Below, in pieces: positions 36,403 through 47,802 of a DNA stretch of 64,000 bases. The notes under the pieces were generated by a model. The model had not been told where the DNA came from and searched no databases. It saw only the letters and a list, made by a program, of their open reading frames with translations. This stretch comes from Sequoia sempervirens (taxonomy: Eukaryota; Streptophyta; Pinopsida; Cupressales; Cupressaceae), in the NCBI GenBank assembly GCA_007258455.2, contig VDFB02321287.1:1-64000 (forward strand). Direction: 5' to 3'. The stretch's first letter is position 1. Each line of letters opens with the position of its first letter. Position numbers and translations under genes: made by a program.

Positions 36403-39400
36403 ATGGCTCCCAAAACACAAGGTGCTTCTTCTTCTTCCACCTAGCCTAGAGCCCTATCTCAGGATGTTATCGACCTGTTACCCCAATCTACAAATAAGAA
36501 ACCAGAAGGAAGGGTTTTGTTTTGTGGGATGATGGTGATGGAAGGGTTGATGGACAAGGCTTGCTTCATCAAGGATATTGATGTACCTTACACATGATGG
36601 AAAATTTTTCAACATTGGTTTGGGAATAGGAACCTTGGGTCTCCTTTCAGTAACCTGTGGAGGTTGGATATGGGGAAACTGGTTGTTCCCAATGTGTACA
36701 TGGATTTAGATCTCCTGAAAGACATCACATCAAAATATGACCCAGTTTCTAGGGTAGTTAGAGCATTTGATGGGGTGGTTATGGTAGAAATAACCAGGGA
36801 AGAAATTGAACAATTCTTTGATTTTCATCCATGGAGGGAAGACATGATCCCGTTAAACATGGATACTTTTAGAACACAATACAACAATAATAAAGTGTTC
36901 ATCAGAACAAAGATGTTTCCTACACATACTATAGTAACTGGTGAAGAGAAACATAGGAGAAAAGATAGGATAGATGATAGAGAGCTCGAACCTTTCCCAA
37001 TGAACTATTTTTCCAGCTATTTCAAAAAGACTGTGTACTCTCTATATCAAATTATTAGTGTTGATCCACCTGACACATTGAAAAAGGCATATAGTTATAT
37101 GGCTACACAATTGCAATGTCCATCGTATAGTATTGTTTATGATTATGGAACCCATTTGGCTGAACATATTCATAAAGGCTTAGTTAAATTCAAAAAGGGG
37201 AAAAAATGGGTGAAATTTTGGTGGTACTCATTGTTAATGCCTATGTTCTTGTACGAAGGACAATGAGCCTTTGAGAAGGAAATCACCTTGGAAAGGAGGG
37301 ATGGAGTTGACTTTCCTGTCCAATGTTGGACTAGAATCTTGGATAAAGATGACAAAAGGTATAATTTTGTGATGTTCAAAAATGCTTTTGCATCTAGGAT
37401 AAGGAGGGATTTAGTACATGAGACACTTAGAATCCCCAAAGAAATCCATGAATTCTTGAGACCTAGGGAGATGTGCCCTAACCTGAATTTTATTTATAAT
37501 TGGGGAGACTTGATCCTGTATCCTGATAAGACAATTTTTAGAGTATATGGTAGTGGTTTGGGTCCATATGTCTTACCTATAGATGTTCCTTTTAGGATAT
37601 GATTCCTTGATATTATGAGGCAACTGGGAGCCTCATAGGAATCACATTTACCTGAATCGACAAGGAAGGGGTCATTCTTCCCAGAATGGACTATATTTAT
37701 AGATTACATTATGACAAAAGGGACATGGAAGAAATTAGATAATTTTCTAGCTCCTTATAGACTAATGACCAAGAGCCTAAGGAATCATGACCCTGAAGGA
37801 TTCATTAGTGAGCTCAAAATAGCTAAGAAAATGGGTAACTATATGCATTCTTTTCATTATCCTGAGGATGTTCTTAGGTATGTCTTTAACACTGGGGAAC
37901 AAGATGAAAGGAAATCCAAATACTTGGCTTATAGAAAAATGGTAGAAGCTAAGATGAAGAATGTTCCCCAGTATGATCCCCTACCAAATATACATGATGA
38001 TTTTAATAAAGCTATCTATGTTATGGATAATTTTGAGGATGTTGTTGGTGTCTTGAGGGAACAACAAAGGAAAGGCAATGGATGGTCAAAGAAAGTGTTG
38101 AAATGACATTAGAAAAAAGACCCTCATATCAACCATCCAAATAGTTGATAATTTATTCTAGGAGGAAGAAAGTAGCAAGTGAGGAAGGAAGCTCAGCAAA
38201 CCCCTATCACATCTAAAGGGCCAAAGGTAGAATCTTCTAAGAGTATAGTGCCAATTCCTCCTATAGAGGCCTCTTTGCTTGTAATTGATCTTGATTCACC
38301 TCTTGAAAGTTTTGGTCCTCCTGAGCAACCACCTTAAAAGAAGAAAAGGATAGGAGAAAAAGGAGTGGTCGATTATACAAACATAGATGAGGATGATATC
38401 TTCATCACCCCTAAGGAAATGTAAATAGGTATGCCTCCTCATGAAGGAGCAATTGCTTCAAGTTCAGGATAGAGTATCCTTAGGCTAGGGAAGCTTGAAA
38501 TTTGTGGATTGAATACTGTAGATGAATTGAGGGTAGAGGCCAGTAAAGAGTTCATGGAAGATGATTCTTTCACTGAAACCTTAGCATTTCAAGATTTATG
38601 GTGGAAATCCAAGACCACAAAGTATGCAGAGAAGGTTTCCATTGAAAGAATCTTGCATCCTGAATTGCCTGAAAATGTTATCCAGGAAAATGTAAGAAGC
38701 ATAATGAGAAATGAGTTTAAAAGGATTAATTCCCAAGAGGGAAGAGAACTGGTAAAGAAGAGTGGTGTGTTACTGTTACCAGAATGGAGTATTTTTGATG
38801 CTATTGTGCTAGATTCGTTGAGAAGGGCTGAAAGGCCTCTTGTACAAAATGAAGAACCAGATATGGCACTTAGAGGTTCAACTTTTAGTGAAGATTGGGA
38901 GGCATTGGTGATATGGTCATTGTCTTCAGGAACTAAGAAACTAATTTTGGTAGAAACATCAGATCTTAGTGGACAATTACTTGTAAAAAGATTTTTTGAT
39001 ACTCCAACTTTGGAAACTATAGACATGGTTGTAAATGTGGCTAAGTTTACTTGATACACTGTCGAAGGTCTCACCCTAGAAAGATATAACCTCATAACTA
39101 AATACATAGAACTCTTGGGTGATTATGATAAAAGCTAATAGAAGGTGGCCACATTAGAAATTGAATTGGCTCTATATAAACAAAGAGAGGAGGTATAGAG
39201 AGAGTGGGGTTAGCATAGCTCAAGCCACCCACCTTAAGATTATCCAATGTAATTTTTGCAACATTCATTTCATAGCTAGGACTTAGCAATAGTACCCTAT
39301 AGTCGAGAAAAACAATCAATTACAGTGGAAGATCCAAGTGGGTCAGGTTCTAGCTCATTTGATAGAGAGAAATTTCTTTTGCAAGTTGAAACATACAAGA

Positions 39401-40286
39401 AGCTACTGAAACAATCCCAACATACAATGTATAAGAATATATTAAAAGTTTTCTGCACTGCATTAAAGTATCTAAATGAGAAGATTCAAGCTAGAATCAA
39501 TGGCGTGCATGACAACTATGCTTTGATGTTATGTGCAATGATATTATCTAAAAAGGATAAGATTTTTACCATACTAACCTTAAATAAATGGGTTTCAAGA
39601 TCTGAGAGGTTGACATTAATATTAGTGGGAGCTGGTCAACATGAAGATAAGTACCTACTGGTGCAGCTAGTTTATTATTTTGTTTGTAGATTGAGCAAGA
39701 AAAATTTTCAAGGGTACACAGCTCCTCTTGAGTAGAGGATAATAGAATTGTTATCTCAATATAGTCATACTAACCTATCACCATTACCAAATGTTGAAGT
39801 CAATAATTAAGAACTGAAGCCATTGCATGAGTGGAAAAAGGAGTTGGATGAGGTTATTCATTCCTAGGTAAATGAAATATTCAAGGAGGTTAATATTAAT
39901 CTTTTCAATGAAACCTTGGAAAGGCTGACATTTCTTATCAGTTTTCTAGAGGATTTTGATAGAGAATCCAATGCAATGGTAACTAAGTATGCCCCTTATA
40001 GAAAATACATGGATGAAATTATGGAGTTTGATTGGCCATTTGAAGAAGAATATGAAGAATGGGGAAGGGTGTATCTTGAAAATTTTGGTTTATGAATTGA
40101 AATGTGAAACATATACTTGGTCAAGTATTGTACATGTCTGGTCATAAAAGTTACAAGTGTATAAAACATATGTTTCAGAGAGATATTAAATTGTTGGTGA
40201 TGAGGAATGCTGACAAAAATTCTAACCCATTTTTTAATCCACATAAATTTTTCATTTTGTTCGATGAAATCAAGGCGTTGCTATGA
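36403..40286 (+). pseudogene. ORFx copy 2, about 1,300-codon unknown protein
   Basis: From ATG 36,403 almost all of the next 3.7 kb reads in one frame, broken by roughly 25 in-frame stops but with no net frameshift. One stretch of about 120 bases near 38,100-38,210 matches copy 1 better in another frame. Features in order: 'WFGNRN' and 'WRLDMGKLVVPNVYM'; 'EITREEIEQFFDFHPW'; 'KKGKKWVKFWWYSLL' (37,190-37,240); 'NHDPEGF' (37,785); 'VIDLDSP' at 38,281-38,301 followed by a Lys/Arg cluster at about 38,340; 'FFDTPTLETIDMVV'; and a C-terminal helical region to about 40,286. There is no RT, protease, integrase or zinc-knuckle motif, and no clear signal peptide. I do not recognise the family. Confidence 0.65.
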
Positions 40287-40479
40287 TTTTTTTTAGCCTT
40301 TTTGACATGTGAATTTGAAGGACAAAGTTGATCCTCATAACAAATGTAAATGAACTTTGTCTTGTATGAATTCCCTCCACTTTGATAAATTTAAATATAA
40401 CTGAATTGGAAAATCTATCTTCTTATGGTCTAATCCTATTATGACATGTGTACGCTTGGCATGAAGCTTGTTTTGCTCC

Positions 40480-41403
40480 CTTATTCCATAAAAAGGGAAT
40501 TCAGGGCAATTTGTGAGGGTCTTTTATTGAATATTGGAGTGTATTGTGATAATTAAGAACACAGAGATAATATGTTTAGTCTTTATCAAATGTTTTGAGT
40601 CTATGTAGCATATTTTTTCAAATGTATGGTTTTTGGATATATCATAATGATAATGGAGATTTTCCAACTCTATAGTTTCTCCATTTCGATTGTGTATACG
40701 AATTATTAATGAAAATATTGATTAGAGATCATTTCATTAATTTTCATCATTTTATACTTTGATATGTGTTTTGATTTTAGCTCTTGTTCATAGAAGAAGT
40801 TAAATCTCTTGAATCAAATCATGAATTCTTATGTAGGATCTAGGGATATGATAAGTAGTCTTTAGAATTTGGTTATTGATTTGTGAATTGCTAAGTGATA
40901 TTGCATAGATCTTGAATGTCCAAAATTAAATGTCCCTTATATTTTGATTTGCTCAAACTCCTAGCCCATAGATAATGGCATTGATCATAAATCATTTCAA
41001 TATCTTCATGATCCCAGTTATCCAACCTGAGAATAATCTTTTAAAATAATCATCGACCTATCTTGAATTTATGGTGTTTGTGTTGTCATGGTATTCTCAG
41101 CTTAAGGTGTGTAGTTTTTTCAAGGAATTTCCAACTTCTTAAGGAATTTCAGCTTATTAGCTATGGAAGAGAATGCATTTGCTTAAATATACAATGTACA
41201 CATGAATTTTCTCAAATAATAGTATAGTATACATTGTGGGATTACCCTCCCAGGTTTTGCAGAGCCCGAAATGCAAGAGATAAGGCAATTGATGCCATAT
41301 CTTGTCAGTTGGCCACTTGTCTAGCAGATATTTGAAAATTGGGCTTGGAAAGTTCATAGGTACCTGTTGAGACCTGATTGGTTAGTTGTAAAAACAACCA
41401 ACA
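40480..41403 (+). repeat. LTR-like region of A2
   Basis: The counterpart of 22,980-23,915. It ends AACAACCAACA at 41,403, three bases before the primer-binding site, and has a CATAAAAAGGGAATTC motif at 40,497-40,512. The true left edge could be at that purine run or up to about 200 bases further left. No second copy of this LTR occurs in the window next to A2, as expected if the 3' copy lies beyond element B. Confidence 0.55.
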
Positions 41404-41406
41404 AAA

Positions 41407-41425
41407 TGGCAACTCTACTGCAGAC
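41407..41425 (+). promoter_or_regulatory. Primer-binding site of A2
   Basis: TGGCAACTCTACTGCAGAC follows the LTR end AACAACCAACA after three bases. It matches the A1 site at most positions and the general TGGCGACTC type of plant gypsy elements. Confidence 0.7.
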
Positions 41426-41887
41426 ATAAATCTTATAATTACTAGTTCTCCAGAATGTATTATCACAGATCACCATGTTACATGGTGCTAATTACTCATA
41501 GATTCAGTCAATTGAAAGCATCTACCAAGTTTTCCTCCAATCTTTTCCAATATGTCATCTAAATTCCTAATAAATTTCCCTTCCATTTGTCTAAAAAGAA
41601 TACATTCAAATTTCATGTAAAGATACGTCCTAGGTGTCAAAGCTTGTCTTAATTTCCAAAGATATGTTGATATTTACAAAGGTTACAACAAAATTGCTAC
41701 TAATCTTTCCCAAGAACCTTGGGTGGTGACTCTGGCATCTCTACACTAGTGCGAACTAGTGTTCAAGGATATCAAGGAAGTTAAGAAGAAAAGTGTGAAG
41801 AAATTAAGGAAGGTGACAAAGGCGAAAAGAAGTCAAGCTCAAATGAAAGGAATGTAAGGTCACATGAAGAAGCATCAAAAGTAGAAG
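41426..41887 (+). other. A2 leader between primer-binding site and gag
   Basis: This is 460 bases, similar in length and content to the A1 leader. No ORF or repeat was recognised. Confidence 0.5.
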
Positions 41888-44590
41888 TTGGAAGGTGAAT
41901 TACCTAGGAACAAAGGAAAATGGATAAAGGAAAAGGATGCAAGAAAAGGTAAGTCTACACCCCATCCCACCCCTAAACATGAAATGCATTCTAATTGTAG
42001 CTCAAGATCTGAAAATAATTTATTATACTTCAGTGATAGTACTTCTTATGAAAGGGGGGGGTTTATATGAATATTGTTGTAAATGAGTATTCCTCAGACC
42101 TTGGTATGCAAGATATGAAGCAGAGAGAAAGGGATAGAATCTAAAGAGATAATGTTAGTGCTAGGTGTGTCAGAGTCTAAGGATATACTACCCTAAATTC
42201 CCATCCATACACCCCTATCCCTGATGACTTATTTACTGGATATCTTTATTCCCATGATCCGCTTCCTTTCCAAGCTGAAAATGTAGTAGTATTTGATAGA
42301 GAATATACTCTACCAAATGAAGAAGTATAGAATGATGTGCCTTTACTTAATCAAAGGATTTCTAAACACAATGAAAATAGAAAGAAAAGGGAAGTTGCTC
42401 ATGAGAAGATAATTAGGGATGCTATGATGCATAGGGATGCATTAAGAAGGAAGGTGAATGAGATGGAAGCAATGGAAAAATTGGCAGCTCAAGCTAACCA
42501 GGAAGATGGCCTGGTAGTACAATAAATTGTAGGTAGAGTTCTTGTAATTACCTTAGCTGATAAGACTATTGAAAGCCCATGACCCAAGGCTACTAAAAAA
42601 ACTACCATCCCACCACCTCCTCCTCCCAAGAATACCAAGAAAGAATCCTAGGATTTTGATAAAGGGAAGTGTCTTATGAATGAAAGAAAAACTAATGAAG
42701 GGGTAAAAATTAATGAGGGAGGGGCTTCACAGAAAGATACATCTCAAGATGATTCTATTTCAATCTTTGATAAATTAATGAAGGAGAATGAAGAATTGGA
42801 GAGGAAGACCAAAGAATTGGAACTAATGGTAGTAAACAAGGAAATGAACAAGAAGCTTAGTTTCCTAGAATCTACGTTGAAAGATCCTATCCCTAAAACC
42901 CAAATCCCTCAAGGCTGCTCATCTTCCTCAAACCCCCATACCAGTAAAAAAGGTTCACCCATTGGTAATCTCTCCAAATCTTCTTCACAACCTGAAAACA
43001 AGGATAGAACTATCCATTTTAGTGACCAAAATGATTCCCAACACAGAAGACATGGGGGCATGATGGTGAAAGAAGAAGAGATAATGATAACCATAATGAG
43101 GAAGAATCCCCTATGGGTAGGAGACTGTTGCATACTGATAGGTATAGGAAACTATGTTTTGAAAATATTCCTGGATACCCAAATCTAGTGCCAAACAATG
43201 CTTGAAAGCATGTACCCAAATTTACTGGCAGCAATGCCCTCAGTGGGTAAGATCATTTGAAGGAATTTCAAAGTTTCATAGAAGACTTTGAACTATGGGA
43301 TGAAGATGTGGCTATGAAGTAGTTTACAGAATATGCAAGAGATCAGTATAGAAGCCTACCAGATGTGAGTATTGACTCCAAGGATTCATTCTTTTGAGCC
43401 TTCAGAGAGCAGTTGATCAGACTGACCCATGATTCAGGTTAAATGACATCAATAATATTACAAAGGGGCATAATTAGATGGCCATAGAATTTAATGCAAT
43501 ATTTTAAAAGGCCATGTATAAGGTCTCGAGGTCTATAAGGCCTAATGAAAGGGCATGTCTGGTTGTTTATTGTAATGCTTATGATTCTAAAATGTGCTAC
43601 CTACTCAGAGATAAAAATCCACAATCTCTAAGGGAAGCTTACAAGATGGTAGTAAACATTGAAAATAATAGAAGGGCATCTGACAAGGTTGGTCAAAGAG
43701 ATGACCCTAAATATTCTAAGAATTCAAAGGATCAGAATGAAAAGGTTTCTAAAGTTACAGCCCCAGAAGAGAAGTTGGACCAAGTCTTAAATTTGTTGCA
43801 GAAGTAATCTAGAAACGATAAGCCTTAGTTTCAGAGAAACAAGAGGCCACCGAGACTACAAGACTATCCATATCACACCAGTTGGAATAATGGGAAACTT
43901 GTCCAGAATAATCAAAAGAACTTTTAAGCAACACCAGATCCATTGCATAAAAACACTACAAATGTTGTAGAAGAAATACCTTGGTGTGAAGTTTGTGAAA
44001 TGCCCCATTCCTCACATCAATGCACAGTTGTCAGATCCATGGAAGAAGCTCAAAATGATCAAAAGGAGACTGATTATCCCCATGACCTTGATAAAACTAC
44101 AAATTTATTTATGACTGGGTTGGATATGGAGTGTAATGACTACTATTCTAGTAATGATTTTAACACAAACGATGTGGATATGCAAATACAAGGATCAGTC
44201 CTTCAAAAGCAGCAAGTGTTCTCTAATGAAGAAAGAGAAGATGAGTACACAACTTATAATCTTGAGGCATGCAATGTTTCTTTAAGGAGACCTTCAAATG
44301 AAGAAATGGAGAGATATAAAATTGCATTGGCTACTAGAGCTCAAGAAAGAAATGATCTCCATCTCAAGAATAGGGTGGTAAGTGGCACCCCAAGTCATCA
44401 AGGAGGCATATTCATTAAAGAGAAAAATGTAGACAATAAGGTTATTAAGATAGATAACAAGAAAGGAGAGACCAAGCCCAAGGAAACTAAAGAAATGAGA
44501 ATTTGGGGTAAGAAATGTGGTAAGGAAAAGGTTGTTGGTGAGGTTGTACAACCAGAGTTGAAAACTAAAGAACTAAAGCCTACTGAGTAG
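41888..44590 (+). pseudogene. A2 gag pseudogene
   Basis: The frame starts around 41,888 (shared block 'PTPKHEMH..' with A1). The N-terminal half is highly charged with coiled-coil stretches (42,340-42,500 and 42,760-42,880). The capsid entry 'GYPNLVPNN' is near 43,172, then 'FQSFIEDFELWDEDV' (43,268-43,312), 'ERACLVVYCNAYDSKM' (43,547-43,593) and 'LREAYKMVV'. A knuckle CX2CX3HX4C sits at 43,985-44,023. The frame changes once near 43,190. The C-terminal tail is rich in Lys and Glu and runs to the stop at 44,588, 25 bases before the protease frame, so Gag and Pol were probably one polyprotein. Confidence 0.75.
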
Positions 44591-44614
44591 AAATTCAAAA
44601 ATCAACTTGATATA

Positions 44615-45244
44615 GTGGTTCCTCAGGAAATGGTGCTTCCACAAGTACCAAGTTACTCTCCCATTGATATGTTTCAAGTTCTGTCTCAGATCTGGGTCAC
44701 AGTTCCACTCCTTGAAATGATGAGGATCGATGACCACAAGCACAAAACAATGGTTGCTATTAATAGTATTGTTGGGGGTAACCAACATAAAGTAGAAGCT
44801 AATGTACCTAAAACAAGCAAGAGCCAGGTGAAATATGTTGAAGTGGGGGTGAATGTTAATGAGAACCCTGAGATTTACTTAGGAACCACCATCACTACAA
44901 ACCCAAATTTAGTTAATCCTTTCTTTTTGAGTCTGGTCATTGATGGAAAAGTGCTTAGAAATTGTATGATAGATTCATTTGCTTCAAACAATGTGATTCC
45001 TATCAAAATAATGGAGGAAATGGGCTTGAAGGTCAATAACACATATGGAAAGTGTTATGCCATGGATTCTAGAGAGGTCCCTGTTATTGGTGTAATCTAT
45101 GAAGTTCCATATAGATTGGTTTCTTTCCTGAAAAAGGAGTTTTTCATGAGTGTTATAGTGGTGGATATTCCACCAACATATGAAATGATACTTTCAAGAC
45201 ATTGGTCTGCTTCCATGGGAGGGAGTATGCAATGTGACCTATAA
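44615..45244 (+). pseudogene. A2 protease
   Basis: Retropepsin-type protease that processes Gag-Pol. The 209-codon frame has 'NCMIDSFASNNVIP' at about 44,960-45,000, aligned with the D-S/T-G-A site of gypsy proteases; Gly is replaced by Phe (DSFA), probably an inactivating change. It continues with 'VVDIPPTYEMILSRHWSASMGG', the usual protease C-terminal block of Tat-like elements, here at about 45,160-45,230. The frame is the same as the end of gag. Confidence 0.75.
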
Positions 45245-45469
45245 TTTTCCACGTTCTCCATTGATCAAAAGGATGTAAAAATTGTCCGAGAATCAAGATT
45301 TAGACACATGATTAAGCATGTTGAAGAGCCAGAAGAACCCCCAATAATAAACTTTGTAGACACTAGCATGGATACTTTTTGGGTAGAAGAAATGGAGCAA
45401 GAAGAAGGAGAATTCAAGCCTCCACCAATTGTTAAAGAGGTTTCATTGACATTACTAGAAGATCCTTTG

Positions 45470-45860
45470 TGGACTATGTACTTTGATGGGGCCTACTCAA
45501 AATAAGGTTTAGGTGTTGGGGTCATTCTTATATCTCCCCAAGGTAAGACTTTCAAATATTCCTTTTTACTACAATTTGCATGTACCAACAATGTAGTTGA
45601 GTATAAGGAATTGTTGCTTGGTATAAAACTTGCTTCCAAACATGGGATAAAATTGTTAAAAGTATTTGGGGATTAAAAATTGGTAGTCTCCCAAGTCAAT
45701 TCTAGGTTTTTCACTAAGGACAAGAGATTGAGGCAATATAGAAATGAAGTTTGGGACACTATCGAGGCATTTGCTGCTTTTGGGATAGAATGGATAGAGA
45801 GAGGATAGAATGTTAGAGTAGATTTGTTGGCTAACATTGCAATTAAGCTAGATGATGTGA
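45470..45860 (+). pseudogene. A2 second RNase H, located before RT
   Basis: The frame gives 'WTMYFDGAYSK' with the first catalytic Asp at 45,485. It continues 'GVGVILISPQGK', 'CTNNVVEYKELLLGI' (catalytic Glu), 'HGIKLLKVFGD' (second Asp), a stop, 'KLVVSQV', and near 45,820 'VRVDLLANIA' (fourth Asp). This is the archaeal-type RNase H pattern known from plant Tat/Ogre elements. It would degrade the RNA strand of the RNA-DNA hybrid. All four acidic positions survive despite in-frame stops. It lies between protease and RT rather than after the RT RNase H. Confidence 0.8.
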
Positions 45861-46227
45861 CTTTTGATGGAATCTCAAGGATTGAGGTACAAACAAGACC
45901 TATTGTGCCTAATAATATTTACAATTAGTAAGTATTCGAGGATGATAATGAAATCCTGAGGTTCTTACATTGTGTTGATTATTATGAACATCAAGAGATT
46001 GACTTCAGTGCATATGTTGTGGAATTTGATGGCAAGGAAACATTGTTTGGAAATTATGTAATTCAATTGAAAACAAGCAAAATCCCCTAGGGACTGGTTG
46101 CACTTGAAAGAGGCTTTTATGGCCAGGATAAGTCAATTGCTAGACAAACATCTACACATAAAGAATACATTGAGGAAATAAACCTAGAACAAAAAATTCC
46201 CCTAAGAAGGTTTACATTAGTAAAAAA
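45861..46227 (+). other. A2 linker between second RNase H and RT
   Basis: The same frame continues with an acidic linker and 'EEINLEQKIPLRRFTLV', then changes frame at about 46,220 into RT. No further domain was recognised. Confidence 0.55.
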
Positions 46228-47150
46228 ATGAAGCCACATGTGAGAACTATGTTGATTGCTTTACTGCGAAAATATAGACATGTGTGTGCCTGGTCTTATG
46301 ATGATTTGAAAGCATATAGGGAAGACTTTTTTCAGCATGAAATCCCTTTAAAGCCTGACACAAAACCATTTAGGAAAAAGAAAAGACTCATTAACCCTAC
46401 CTTAAGGCCCAAAATGCAAGAAGAGCTTGCAAAACTGAGTGATGCAGGAATCATTAAACATATAAGGCATTCCTCATGGGTATCCAACTTGGTTCCTATC
46501 AGAAAGAAGAATCGAGATCTAAGGTTATGTGTGGATTTTAAGAATTTAAATGTTGCATCATTAAAGGACAATTATCCTTTACCTAACATGGAAGTAATGT
46601 TGCAAAAGGTAACAAGTTTTGATTTGTTGTCCATGATGGATGGATTTTTTGGATACAACCAAGTTATTGTGAGGGAATCAGAAAAATATAAGAAAAAAAT
46701 TTACAACACCATGGGGAACTTATGTTCATGTTAGGATGCATTTTGGCCTTATAAAGGTTGGTGCAACTTTTCAAAGGGCATGGATGTGGATTTTGCTGAC
46801 TTTCTATATTTATTCCTTGCTATTTATCAAGATGATTTGACTGCTCACAACAAGAAAGAGGAAGATCATTGCTCCCACCTTGAGAAGATTTTCATCAGAG
46901 CTCTAGAATATGGTATACCCTTGAACCTGAAAAAATGTGCTTTCAGGGTTAAAGAGGGTAAAATTTTGGGGCGTATTGTATCTAAGGATGGAATTAGAAT
47001 TGATCCTGAAAGAATAGAAGCTATTAATAAAATTAACCCACCAAGAAATGTCAAAGGGATTCAATATTTCTTTGGGAAAATATTTTTTTTGAGAAGATTT
47101 GTGACTAACTTTGTAGAGATAAGTAGACCTATTTAAAAAATTCTCAAGAA
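46228..47150 (+). pseudogene. A2 reverse transcriptase
   Basis: Typical gypsy RT blocks are present: 'HVCAWSYDDLKAY', 'QEELAKLSDAGIIKHI', 'WVSNLVPIRKKN', 'LRLCVDFKNLN', 'DNYPLPNMEVML', 'FDLLSMMDGFFGYNQV'. The catalytic box is YQDD at about 46,829-46,840 ('AIYQDDLTAH') instead of the common YLDD/YVDD. After it come 'HLEKIFIRALEYGIPLN', 'KKCAFRVKEGKILG' and 'VSKDGIRIDPERIEAI'. A stop at 46,732 and a short gap lie between the two halves. RT copies the element RNA into DNA. Confidence 0.85.
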
Positions 47151-47159
47151 AGGAGAAAA

Positions 47160-47505
47160 AGTAATATGGTAAGAAGAGCTCCCTAAATCTTTTCAAGCTA
47201 TTAAAGATGCTATCAAAGTTGCACATGTATTGCAGACCCCTGATTATTCAAAACCATTCCAATTGTTCACATTTTCCTCCTTTCATTCTGTGGCGAGTGT
47301 ATTGCTGCAAAAAAATGATGATGACTTTGAGCAACCAATTACCTTTTTTAGCAAATCCCTACAGGCAATTGAGCTTAAGTATGCTACTACTAAAAATCAT
47401 GCTTATGCTTTAGTTAAGGAAGTTATGAATTTTAAAACTAATCTGACTGGTGCAACAGTAGTTTCTTATGTCCCAAGTGCTACGATCAAGGACATATTTA
47501 CATAG
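47160..47505 (+). pseudogene. A2 RT-linked RNase H, degenerate
   Basis: The connection and RNase H domain follow RT directly: 'FQLFTFSSFHSVASVLLQKN', 'FEQPITFFSKSLQ', 'LKYATTKNHAYALVKEV'. Gypsy RNase H normally opens with a 'TDAS' Asp, but here the position is in 'FTFSS', so the first catalytic Asp is absent. The fold-related blocks are kept, which fits a structural rather than catalytic role. Confidence 0.75.
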
Positions 47506-47802
47506 CAAGAAACCATAGGTCAAAGGTGTAGATGGATTAACAGAATCCAAGAATTCAACATAGATATTCAGATCACCAAATTGGTAAGGGCTCAAGGTCT
47601 GGCCAAGCTCATGGCTGAGACTAATTTGGAGGCCAACGAAATCAATGAAATTGAACAGAAGAACATTTCTCCCAGTTTTGATATACAAACATGTGGTTGG
47701 TACCAAAGAATTGTTAAGTATTTGAAAACAATGAAATGTCTTGATGGCATGCCAAACAATGAGAGGATAACTCTAAAGCTACAAGCAATCAAATATGGTA
47801 TT
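47506..47802 (+). pseudogene. A2 integrase N-terminus, broken by element B
   Basis: After RNase H the frame reads 'RCRWINRIQEFNIDIQ', 'LVRAQGLAKLMAE', and then 'RITLKLQAIKYGICCQLY', the block just before the HHCC zinc finger of gypsy integrases. Sequence after about 47,802 belongs to the B LTR, so element B inserted here. The zinc finger and DDE core should lie beyond the right LTR of B, outside this window. Confidence 0.75.

Larger units (their letters stand above)
35150..47802 (+). mobile_element. Unit A2: U region, ORFx, LTR/PBS, gag and pol of a Tat-like gypsy element
   Basis: A2 is the fullest copy of the A unit: U (35,150-36,402), ORFx, LTR-like region ending at 41,403, PBS at 41,407, gag, protease, second RNase H, RT, RNase H and the start of integrase. 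Element B inserted at 47,803, so the rest of integrase and the 3' end should lie beyond the window. Two main frame changes (near 43,190 and 46,220) and many stops make it inactive. Confidence 0.7.

Noticed and set aside
38589..39107. 172-codon minus-strand frame
   Set aside because: It is antisense to ORFx copy 2, whose + strand frame matches ORFx copy 1 in protein sequence.
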